64,000 nucleotides of DNA from Pelagicoccus sp. SDUM812005 (lineage in GTDB: Bacteria > Verrucomicrobiota > Verrucomicrobiia > Opitutales > Opitutaceae). Location of the stretch: contig NZ_JARXIA010000027.1 in the NCBI RefSeq assembly GCF_031127875.1, forward strand, positions 1 to 64,000, given 5' to 3'. Position numbers and translations under genes: made by a program. The notes below the pieces were generated by a model that saw nothing but the letters and a program-made list of their open reading frames with translations, did not search any database and was not told where the DNA came from. Each line of letters starts with the position of its first letter. The stretch's first letter is position 1. This document shows positions 9,906-17,743 of the stretch, one piece after another.

Positions 9906-10074
9906 TGCGCGGGGATCGTCTCGGTTGCGTAGTTGGCAGGAGGTCAGGGTGACTTCTTTTCGATCGATTGCGCGATCCGAGTTCGTATCGTGAAGGGCTG
10001 CTTCGTTTCCGATCAAAAGGAGGCTGCAGTCCTTCAGCTATTTCCGCCAGAGGCGGTAGAAGACTAATGCAAAA

Positions 10075-11568
10075 ATGATAAAGAAGAAACTATTTATAGC
10101 GGCGGCTGCTGTGCTCGTCACCGGGGCCGAGGCGCAAATCGAAGCGAATTGGGAGGCGATGGCGCGAAACTACCGCGTGCCGGATTGGTTCGTAGATGGG
10201 AAGATCGGAGTTTGGACCCACTGGGGAGTACCCTCTGCGATTGACGAAAACAGACCGAGCGATGGTTCCCACTACGGTCGCCGCATGTACGGACCCAACG
10301 AGGGCGAAAGCGGCCGGCAGTATGACATGACCAAGAAGCTCTCCGATTTCCATGCGGAGCGCTACGGTCCGCCATCGGAATTTGGATACGAGGACTTGGT
10401 GCCGCTCTTCAAGGCGGAACGCTGGGATCCAGAGGGGCTTGTGCAGTTCTTCAAGGAAAACGGAGCTCGTTTTATCATGCCGGTGGCCTGCCATCATGAC
10501 AACTTCGACATGTACGATTCCTCCCATCCCTGGAACTCGGTGGATATGGGGCCTAAGCGGGATACCTTGCGGGAGTGGAAGGATGCCGCCTACAAGCACG
10601 GCTTGAAGTTCGGGGTATCGACCCATCTCTATTGGTCGCCCCGATTTTTCAACAACGCTCGCCAGTACCAAAAGCCGGGTACCTTGGAGTGGCAGCTCTT
10701 CAGCATGGACTACGATCCCAAGGGATACGCCAACCAGGAGAGCTGGAACCGACACTGGTACGAACGTTGCTGGGAGATTATCGAAAAGTACGATCCGGAC
10801 ATGTTTAACAACGACTCCCCGTACCCAGCGGACAAGTTCGGGGACGTTTCGGGTGTGAAGTTGTTTTCCGAATACATCAATCGAGACTTAAAGGAAAACG
10901 AGGGAAAGCAAACGACGGTGCTCTCCTTCAAGAATGGCAGCGTCGACCGGTCCGCTTTCACCTATAACCTCGAACGTGGTAGCGCCGGGGAAATCAAGCC
11001 CGAGCCATGGATGTGGGCGACGGACGTTTCGGGTGGCTGGTACTATCGCAAGGGGGCCAAGAATCGCATGAGCATTCCCGTGATGGTGGGGAATGCGGTG
11101 GATGCGATCAGCAAGAATGGTGTCGTCATGCTCAACGTAGGGCTGCGAGGCGACGGAACGCTGCCGGAGAACCAGGCCGCCTATATAACGGCTATCGGCG
11201 ATTTTATAAGGGTGAACGGGGTTGGCATCTATGGGAGCCGTCCTTGGAAGCTCTTTGGCGAAGGTCCGCTCAAGATGAAGGACGGGCGCCAAGGCGAAAA
11301 TCACCGGGACTTCTCGCAGGAGGATATTCGTTTTACCCAGAAGGGAGAGGTTTTGTACGCCTTCGTTCTGGCCCCGCCGACTAAGGATATTGTGATTGGC
11401 GCCCTTGCGAAAGGGGGCTTGTTCGAAGGGGAGGTCGGAGAAATCGCCCTGCTGGGCAGCGAGGAGCCGGTTGTTTTCGAGCGCAACGCCAAGGCATTGA
11501 CCATAAAGCTTCCCAAGTCCCTGCCGCAGGGGCAACACGTGGTTGGATTTTCGATTACGAAGAAATGA
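10075..11568 (+). CDS. GH29 alpha-L-fucosidase, secreted (second copy)
   Basis: A signal peptide (MIKKKLFIAAAAVLVTGAEA) leads a 497-residue GH29 enzyme. Landmarks are WFVDGKIGVWTHWGVPS, MPVACHHDNFDMYDSS, GLKFGVSTHLYWSP and DMFNNDSPYP, where D247 takes the nucleophile position; NGVVMLNVGLRGDGTLP marks the end of the barrel. It is clearly different from the GH29 at 710, so the two probably cut different fucose linkages. An Asn precedes the nucleophile (NND rather than WFD), a variant found in part of the family. The spacing of 222 bp from TonB receptor 1 leaves room for a separate promoter, but none was identified. Expected location is the periplasm. Confidence 0.92.
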   Translation: MIKKKLFIAAAAVLVTGAEAQIEANWEAMARNYRVPDWFVDGKIGVWTHWGVPSAIDENRPSDGSHYGRRMYGPNEGESGRQYDMTKKLSDFHAERYGPPSEFGYEDLVPLFKAERWDPEGLVQFFKENGARFIMPVACHHDNFDMYDSSHPWNSVDMGPKRDTLREWKDAAYKHGLKFGVSTHLYWSPRFFNNARQYQKPGTLEWQLFSMDYDPKGYANQESWNRHWYERCWEIIEKYDPDMFNNDSPYPADKFGDVSGVKLFSEYINRDLKENEGKQTTVLSFKNGSVDRSAFTYNLERGSAGEIKPEPWMWATDVSGGWYYRKGAKNRMSIPVMVGNAVDAISKNGVVMLNVGLRGDGTLPENQAAYITAIGDFIRVNGVGIYGSRPWKLFGEGPLKMKDGRQGENHRDFSQEDIRFTQKGEVLYAFVLAPPTKDIVIGALAKGGLFEGEVGEIALLGSEEPVVFERNAKALTIKLPKSLPQGQHVVGFSITKK

Positions 11569-11610
11569 TATTGGCCGCGACGAGCTAATATTTCCTATAA
11601 AATGCGGGAG

Positions 11611-11657
11611 TCCCTCCGTACGAGGGGTTCCCGCTGGGGAGCATTTCATGATAGTGT
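11611..11657 (+). promoter_or_regulatory. TCCCT/GGGTTCCC element plus -10, copy B
   Basis: TCCCTCCGTACG-AGGGGTTCCC occupies 11611-11632, and its TTCCC starts 23-24 nt before a -10-like ATAGTGT (11651-11657). It lies about 50 nt before the start of the 1581-residue secreted protein. The leader that follows has a clear ribosome site, AGGAGAT at 11694-11700. Confidence 0.65.
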
Positions 11658-11705
11658 ACGGGTTCTCGTTTATACCCCTCTCAACCCCCAATAGGAGATT
11701 TTGAA

Positions 11706-14700
11706 ATGCTATATAAGAAAGTGAAGTCTGGGATGGCTTGCTTGTGTTTCGCCGGCGCTCTGCATGCTGATACGCCGATCAACCTCGATTTCGTAGACCT
11801 GAATGCCGCAACGGAATCTGCCACGAATACCTTGAAAGTCAGCCAAAACGGTGAGGCGGCTTCCGCGGAGGGCCTTTCGGTAACCGGCCTCCTCGACGGG
11901 AATAACTATGTTTACTCCGTTACCTATACCGGAGTCGATCTAGATGGCGACGCAGTGGGTGACACCTTGAGTTTCGATGTCGTAGTTGAAGGATTTTCAG
12001 CTGGGCTCGTGGACAAAAAGACTTTGGGGACGGTGCCGGGCGATACGGTTAGCAATGCTTCGATGGCCATCGGCGCGACCGATACCGAAGTCTCTTTGAC
12101 TACCGATGAAGCGGTGACCACTTGGGTGGTCAGCCACGACCGCATGGCCGCGGGAGAGACCTTGAAGTTCACCATCGATAATGCGAGTTCGAGTGTCGGC
12201 GCCGTAACTGCGGTCGCGTCCTTCCGGTCGGTGGAGGCGTTGGAGTGGGCTTCCCACAGTCACCAAGCGATCATAGGCGAGGGTACGGACTCCTTGAACG
12301 GATACGATTTCAACACGAACCTCACCATCCCCATCGGGACGGGCGTGGAAACCCTGTACGTCTCTGCTGCCAATCCCGGCAATGCGAATGGAGATTGGGG
12401 AGTGGGGAGCATCGACTTCGCTCTGGCGGTCACGCTGGGCGGTTCTGGCGAGGAGCCGGAGGAGCCGACGGGCGATGGAGTTGTGTACTGGGAAGGCGCC
12501 GTCGATAGCAACTGGAACCGGCCGGGGAACTGGTCTTCCGATTACCTTCCGGGAACGTTTCCCGACGAGCTTGTGGTGCTAAGCGGCGAAGACGCTCCGG
12601 TTGTGCCTACTTGGGTGGAAACGGAGGAAGCGGTTTCCTTGCATATCCTCGATGGCGCGACTCTGGAAGTGTGTAGAGGCCTGCTCCGGATCGGTGAACT
12701 GCTTATGGGGAGCGATGCCGGCACGGGCGGCGGAGCGATGCAGTTGGTTTCGGCGGCGGAAGTGGCTGTCGCAGGCGATCTGCGAATCGGCGACGCCGCC
12801 GATGCGCTATCCGAGTCCTCCTTGGAACTGAGCTCTGGAAGCCTGCGGGTAGACGGCGAGCTGCAGGTTGGAAACGGTTTGTTGGAAGTCCGAGGAGACA
12901 AGCCAACCCTCGAAGCGAACGACCTTGCGGTAGGTGAGAACGGAACGCTCCGCTTTACTTTCGACATGAAGCCGGTCTCCCAGATTCAGGTAGCGAACGA
13001 GCTGAGCATCGCGGAAGGAGCCAAGCTGGAGATCGACCTTCGCTACTACAATACGGGCGGAAACGAGCTTGAGCTGATACGTTTCGCCTCGGTCAGCGGC
13101 AGCTTCGATCCTGCGAATATCACTATTACCGGTTTAGCGGGCGGACTCGTGACCCTGGATGAGGACAGCCTCAACCTGACTGTCTACGACGACGTCGCAG
13201 CTCGTTCCAGTACGCTCTGGTTCGTAGCGACGGGGGGAGATGGATCCAACCCGCTTGACTTGCAAGTGAACACCGGACGACGCATTCGGGACATTTCCTC
13301 TCCGGATATGAGCTACGCGGCGGTCGCGGAGGGCGACGACTGGATCTACTCCGGAACCTGGTCGGGGTCGGATTTCGATGGTGACGGTATCAATGATACA
13401 GTGTCCTTCGACTTGAGGGTGGAAGGTTTCGCCGGGTCTGCCTTCAGCTACGACGAGGGTACCGGAGCGGCGTCGATGACGGAGCTCGGAAGCGCTGCAG
13501 GGGTCAGCGGCGATGGAGCCGGCTGGGGCGTGGGCGAAGACAGCGATTTGGATGCGGGCGAAAGCCTGCGTTTCACGGTGGAGAACCTGCAGCTTTCGAC
13601 GCAAGGCGGCACGATGGAAGGCTTCGTCGGGGCCCACCTGGTGGAACCGGATGCCGGCTTCGGCCACATCTTGATCGTTGGCCAAGGGGAAGGGCTGCTG
13701 GCTCAGAAATCGAATTTTGCGACCGGCTTCGGCTTTTCGCCGGCGGATGCCTTGCTCGTTACTTCGGGAGCGGACTCCAAGGTTCGGGTCAACAACGTTG
13801 CCTTCAAGCTGATCGTATCCGAACTTCCTGACTTTTTGGATACGGAGGTGGGCGACTATTCGCATTATCCGACAGGTCCTCAGCATCGAAGCGAGTATCC
13901 AGAAGTTACCGACATCGACTATCCCGATTGGACCTGGGATACGGTACAAATGGCGGCGGGCGTGCACCGCAACGACGCATTGCCCGACGACGTAGCCGAG
14001 CTGATGGCGAACACCTATCCGGTGATTTCCTTGGGCGGAAGAAACTTCTATGGCGAAGCCTATGTTGAGGACGGCCTGGCTGCAGTGGCGGCTAAGCTCA
14101 AGTCCTTCAATCCCGACCTGCACGTCACGACCTATCGCAACGCCGGGCTGCATCACGATCGCATGAGTGGGAATCAAAGCTACAATCGCGATTGGAGCCT
14201 GTACGACCTCGATGAGGAGGGGAACCGCGTCTACGACGTCATCCGCTTGTGGGACCGCTACAACCACGACCATCCGGAATTCCGCCAGTGGTGGAGCGAC
14301 TGGTGCGTCGAGCGGTTGGAGGATCCCAATCTCGACAGTCTCTTCATCGACAAGGCGACCGGTGGCGACGACGCCTTGCTCAGTCACGATGGTGAGATTG
14401 TAGCCCCAACGAACCGCGTGAAGTCCTACCTCAGCATTCGGGAGCGCATGCCGGAAGGCGACGTGCTGACGGGCAATATTTTGCGGACCAGCTACTTTGG
14501 CGGCAATCGCGAGCTGTTGCACCTTTTCAACAGCACCTACTCGGAAGGCTGGAAAGGCGGCAACGGCGACAGCCTCGTCGCACTCAGCGACGCGGACGCG
14601 ATCTCTGCCAGCCTGCAGATGTTCCGCGAGGCTTCGATGAAAGGGATGATGGTCCAGCCGAATCACGCCGAGCTCAACCACTTCGTCCTAAGCGGCGAGG

Positions 14701-16451
14701 AAGCAATCGCCATGATTGCGGAAGGCCGCAAGGGCGAGGTGATCGATACCATTCGCGAAGTGATCCAGTTGCCTCTGGCGTATCATCTTATTTATTCGGA
14801 AGCCTATTCCTACTTCGGCTTCCAGGTGGCGCGTACTGGGGAGTTCGGGGAAGCGGAGTTTCTCTGGAACCCCAAGCCTTACGTCGAAGAGTTTCGCCAT
14901 CCTCTGGGCGCTCCGCTCGGGCCTCCTGTTCGCAACGGCTACGTTTATACGCGTTCCTTCGAGCATGTTGATGTTTGGTTGAACGTGGAAACCGAAGAGT
15001 GCCGCCTGGTCTGGGATTGGATGCCGATCGCTAAAGCTCAGGAAGCGGGCGTGATCGAAGGACGCTCCGTCGAGGTCGAGCTGACCGGCTCCAATCCGCG
15101 GGAATCGGAACTTGCCTTCGAGGTCTTTAGTCTACCCGAAAACGGCGTTCTGAGCGGAACCGCTCCCCATCTCGTCTATACGCCGAATCCCGGCTTCGTC
15201 GGATCGGACAGCTTCACCTTCAAGACAGTCAACGACATGGCCAAGAGCCTGAAGGCAACGGTTTCCATCACGGTGCAAGCGAACAATGTCCCGCTCGCGA
15301 ATGCAGCTAGCGTATCCACGACCGAGGATACGCCCGAGTCCATCGTCTTGACGGGGTCGGACCTTGACGGCGATGCGTTGAGCTATGCGGTCGAGAGCCA
15401 GCCTCTTTACGGGACGCTTAGCGGCACGGCGCCGGACTTGGTCTATACGCCAAGTTTGGATTTCGTAGGCACGGACCATTTCACCTTCGTGGCGAACGAC
15501 GGATTCGCCGACAGCGTTGCAGCGACCATTGAGATCGCGGTGCTGGCCGATACGGATGGCGACGGCATTATCAACGATCTGGATACGGACGACGACAACG
15601 ACGGGACGCCTGACGTGTTTGACCGTTTCCCGTTGGATCCCAGCGAACAGGTGGATTCGGATGGAGATGGCCTTGGAAACAATGCCGATCTGGACGACGA
15701 TGAAGACGGTGTTGCGGACCTTGTCGACAGCTGTCCTACGACAGCGAATACGGACCAGGCAGATATCAACCAGGACGGTTATGGCGATGTGTGCGTGGAT
15801 ACCGGATCCGAAGTGGATCCCAGCGCCGTACTCGGCTATAATCCTTTTGTGGGCTCGGGGTCGGTGATCGAAAAGGATGTTATTATCGGAGACCATTTAC
15901 TCGTTGGAGAAAACGTGAGCATTGGAAAAGAGGCGACAATCGGGGCCCACTTTACGATTGGGGACGGAAGTTCGATCGGACGATTCAGTTGGCTCGGCCA
16001 GGATGTCTTTATCGGTTCCGGTACAGCGGTGGAACGTTTCGTGATCTTGCGCGACGGCTCGGTATTGGGAGACTACGTCGAGCTCGAGCGGTTCAGCGAA
16101 TATGGAGAGGCCGTCGAGATCGGCGATCGCTCTAGCCTTGGCTACTTCACGCGGGCAGGAAACGGTCTCACGGTTGGCGAGGATTGCCTCCTGGCGCGCT
16201 TCAGTAGCTATGGGGACGAAGTGCGCATCGGCGATCGCGTCGAGACGGGATTCTTCACCAACCTTGCTTCCACCGTGAGCGTCGGGGACGACGTCTCGAT
16301 GGGATTCTTCGTGCGGGTCGGCGAGGGAAGTGCGATCGGAGCCGGCGTACGGATCGGTAGCTTGGTGCGTATCGGAAAGAATGTTACGATCGCGGCGGGA
16401 GCGATCGTGCCAACCGGATCGCGCATACCCGACGGGGCCGTCGTCGAATAA
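11706..16451 (+). CDS. Giant secreted multidomain protein with candidate glycosidase barrel
   Basis: A 1581-residue protein with signal peptide (MLYKKVKSGMACLCFAGALHA). Apparent domains: beta-sandwich A (23-255); a beta-solenoid segment opening WEGAVDSNWNRPGNWSS (260-495); beta-sandwich B related to A (both contain DxDGDxxxDTxSFDxxVEGF, 498-705); a TIM-barrel-like region resembling the uncharacterised GHL glycosyl-hydrolase Pfam families (about 708-1111, candidate acids D882 in LFIDKA and E947 in TYSEGW); two cadherin-like repeats (1118-1277, each with GxLSGTAPxLVYTP); thrombospondin type 3 calcium repeats (1280-1365); and a hexapeptide left-handed beta-helix to the C-terminus (1376-1580). 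Catalytic role is inferred; no CAZy family is recognised with confidence. The neighbourhood suggests a fucan endo-hydrolase or a surface-bound binder. Confidence 0.75.
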   Translation: MLYKKVKSGMACLCFAGALHADTPINLDFVDLNAATESATNTLKVSQNGEAASAEGLSVTGLLDGNNYVYSVTYTGVDLDGDAVGDTLSFDVVVEGFSAGLVDKKTLGTVPGDTVSNASMAIGATDTEVSLTTDEAVTTWVVSHDRMAAGETLKFTIDNASSSVGAVTAVASFRSVEALEWASHSHQAIIGEGTDSLNGYDFNTNLTIPIGTGVETLYVSAANPGNANGDWGVGSIDFALAVTLGGSGEEPEEPTGDGVVYWEGAVDSNWNRPGNWSSDYLPGTFPDELVVLSGEDAPVVPTWVETEEAVSLHILDGATLEVCRGLLRIGELLMGSDAGTGGGAMQLVSAAEVAVAGDLRIGDAADALSESSLELSSGSLRVDGELQVGNGLLEVRGDKPTLEANDLAVGENGTLRFTFDMKPVSQIQVANELSIAEGAKLEIDLRYYNTGGNELELIRFASVSGSFDPANITITGLAGGLVTLDEDSLNLTVYDDVAARSSTLWFVATGGDGSNPLDLQVNTGRRIRDISSPDMSYAAVAEGDDWIYSGTWSGSDFDGDGINDTVSFDLRVEGFAGSAFSYDEGTGAASMTELGSAAGVSGDGAGWGVGEDSDLDAGESLRFTVENLQLSTQGGTMEGFVGAHLVEPDAGFGHILIVGQGEGLLAQKSNFATGFGFSPADALLVTSGADSKVRVNNVAFKLIVSELPDFLDTEVGDYSHYPTGPQHRSEYPEVTDIDYPDWTWDTVQMAAGVHRNDALPDDVAELMANTYPVISLGGRNFYGEAYVEDGLAAVAAKLKSFNPDLHVTTYRNAGLHHDRMSGNQSYNRDWSLYDLDEEGNRVYDVIRLWDRYNHDHPEFRQWWSDWCVERLEDPNLDSLFIDKATGGDDALLSHDGEIVAPTNRVKSYLSIRERMPEGDVLTGNILRTSYFGGNRELLHLFNSTYSEGWKGGNGDSLVALSDADAISASLQMFREASMKGMMVQPNHAELNHFVLSGEEAIAMIAEGRKGEVIDTIREVIQLPLAYHLIYSEAYSYFGFQVARTGEFGEAEFLWNPKPYVEEFRHPLGAPLGPPVRNGYVYTRSFEHVDVWLNVETEECRLVWDWMPIAKAQEAGVIEGRSVEVELTGSNPRESELAFEVFSLPENGVLSGTAPHLVYTPNPGFVGSDSFTFKTVNDMAKSLKATVSITVQANNVPLANAASVSTTEDTPESIVLTGSDLDGDALSYAVESQPLYGTLSGTAPDLVYTPSLDFVGTDHFTFVANDGFADSVAATIEIAVLADTDGDGIINDLDTDDDNDGTPDVFDRFPLDPSEQVDSDGDGLGNNADLDDDEDGVADLVDSCPTTANTDQADINQDGYGDVCVDTGSEVDPSAVLGYNPFVGSGSVIEKDVIIGDHLLVGENVSIGKEATIGAHFTIGDGSSIGRFSWLGQDVFIGSGTAVERFVILRDGSVLGDYVELERFSEYGEAVEIGDRSSLGYFTRAGNGLTVGEDCLLARFSSYGDEVRIGDRVETGFFTNLASTVSVGDDVSMGFFVRVGEGSAIGAGVRIGSLVRIGKNVTIAAGAIVPTGSRIPDGAVVE

Positions 16452-16475
16452 TCGAGTTTGTTTGAAGTATGGTTT

Positions 16476-16511
16476 GGGCGCTCCTTGTGAAGGGAGCGCC
16501 CATTTTTGTTT
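16476..16511 (+). terminator. Intrinsic terminator after the giant gene
   Basis: GGGCGCTCC (16476-16484), loop TTGTGAA, then GGAGCGCCC followed by ATTTTTGTTT. A perfect 9-bp GC-rich stem plus T run, 24 bp after the stop codon. Confidence 0.9.
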
Positions 16512-16557
16512 GCGCTCAAAGGTCCCAAGGAGAAGGGGCTCCGTAAAAGCGTCCCGC

Positions 16558-16603
16558 TCCCTCCGTATGTGGGGTTCCCGAAACCTTGCATGGATGCTAT
16601 GGT
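16558..16603 (+). promoter_or_regulatory. TCCCT/GGGTTCCC element plus -10, copy C
   Basis: TCCCTCCGTATG-TGGGGTTCCC occupies 16558-16579, with TTCCC starting 23 nt before TATGGT (16598-16603). Just upstream (16539-16556) lies a related CTCCGTAAAAGCGTCCCG, so this copy may contain a second binding site. It follows a strong terminator, so it must drive the alpha/beta hydrolase alone. Confidence 0.65.
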
Positions 16604-16670
16604 TTGATCCTTACCCCCAACGCGTTGTTTCAACGCAGCCCCAATAACCCCCAGAAGAAGGAGATCTGTA

Positions 16671-16755
16671 ATGCTAGATCAAATACGAAAGCCTTCCCGG
16701 GTGGCCGTGGGGACTTTGCTTGCGTCGGAGGATAATCGTAACGATAGAATGCGGG
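16671..16755 (+). other. Translation-start remnant or leader ORF before the hydrolase
   Basis: A strong ribosome site (AGGAGAT, 16659-16665) sits before ATG at 16671, matching the layout at the giant gene (AGGAGAT then ATGCTA). The frame begins MLDQIRKPSRVAVGTLLAS, like the start of a signal peptide, but then runs out of frame into the hydrolase gene, whose own ATG at 16756 has no ribosome site. It may be a remnant of another gene start or a translated leader that couples to the hydrolase. Confidence 0.4.
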
Positions 16756-17565
16756 ATGCTTTCTTACTCCCGTGTCTTGTGCCTCCTGTGGATCGGCCTG
16801 CTTGCGAGCGTCGCAGTTTGCGGCGCCGAAGAGTGGGGCGGCGAAACCTCGGATTTCCATGGCTTCGCTCAGTACGACTTTTCGCTCGATGGCTTGGAGT
16901 GCAAGGTGGTGGCGCCGCGGGAAGCGGCCGCGGGCAAGCCTTGGATCTGGCGGGCTCGCTTCTTCGGACATGCGCCCAATGTGGATATCGCTTTGTTGGA
17001 GAAAGGCTTTCATGTCGCCTTTGTGGACGTGAGCGACCTGTTCGGCTCTCCGGCCGCGGTGGCTCGCTGGGACGCGTTCTACGCTTTCCTGACGCAGGAG
17101 AAAGGGTTCTCTAAAAAGCCGGCGCTGGAAGGCCTGTCGCGGGGCGGATTGATCCTTTATAACTGGGCTTCCGAGAATCCGGAGAAGGTTGCCTGCATCT
17201 ATGCCGACGCCCCGGTTTGCGATTTCAAAAGCTGGCCGGGCGGCAAGGGGAAGGGCGCGGGAAACCCCAAAAGCTGGGAGCGCTGCCTGGCGGCCTACGG
17301 ATTTACGGAAGCGGAAGCTTTGGCCTACAAGCGGAACCCCTTGGACCGGCTGGAGCCCTTGGCCTTGGCCGGGGTGCCGTTGCTGCACGTGGTGGGAGAC
17401 GTCGACGAGGTGGTGCCGGTGGCCGAGAATACGGCAGTTCTGGAAGCTCGCTATCGAGAGTTGGGCGGCTCGATCGAGGTGATCCACAAGCCGGAAGTCG
17501 GGCATCATCCCCACGGTTTGAGCGATCCGACCCCGATTGTGGAATTCATCCTCTCGCATCGCTGA
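16756..17565 (+). CDS. Secreted alpha/beta hydrolase, esterase-like
   Basis: A 269-residue alpha/beta-fold hydrolase. The start at 16756 gives a signal peptide (MLSYSRVLCLLWIGLLASVA); an in-frame TTG at 16720 would add 12 residues. The nucleophile elbow is E-G-L-S-R-G-G; the acid is probably the Asp in HVVGDVDEVVPVAEN; the base is probably His in GHHPHGL. WIWRARFFGHAPNVDIALLEKGFHV is typical of secreted acyl-esterase or dienelactone-hydrolase-like proteins in polysaccharide loci. A role in removing acetyl or other acyl groups from the glycan is inferred. It has its own copy of the TCCCT promoter element and a terminator upstream, so it is expressed separately from the giant gene. Confidence 0.8.
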   Translation: MLSYSRVLCLLWIGLLASVAVCGAEEWGGETSDFHGFAQYDFSLDGLECKVVAPREAAAGKPWIWRARFFGHAPNVDIALLEKGFHVAFVDVSDLFGSPAAVARWDAFYAFLTQEKGFSKKPALEGLSRGGLILYNWASENPEKVACIYADAPVCDFKSWPGGKGKGAGNPKSWERCLAAYGFTEAEALAYKRNPLDRLEPLALAGVPLLHVVGDVDEVVPVAENTAVLEARYRELGGSIEVIHKPEVGHHPHGLSDPTPIVEFILSHR

Positions 17566-17617
17566 AACGAGCCTGCCAGTAGCGCGGCTCTCAGGGGGGC
17601 GGCGGAGAAGCGGGCTT

Positions 17618-17666
17618 AAAATACTCTTTTCCGGCGATGCCAATTTTGGGGCTTTGGCGCTAGGAT
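17618..17666 (+). promoter_or_regulatory. AATACTC...GGCGAT element plus -10, copy 1
   Basis: AAAATACTCTTTTCCGGCGA (17618-17637) followed by T, then exactly 22 nt, then TAGGAT (17661-17666). The same core and the same 22-nt spacing occur before GH97 at 19865. The target is the GH36 gene at 17744. Confidence 0.55.
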
Positions 17667-17743
17667 GCCCCTTTGCGTCTTTTGCGCCGAAGCTTTGCGG
17701 GTGCCCCTCATCCAAAGCCTGAAGCGGGACGCGCCTGTATCCC

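Noticed and set aside
13134-14681. Long minus-strand open frame of 515 codons opposite the giant gene
   Set aside because: It has no recognisable domain and is fully antisense to a protein with clear domains; it reflects the codon bias of the plus strand.
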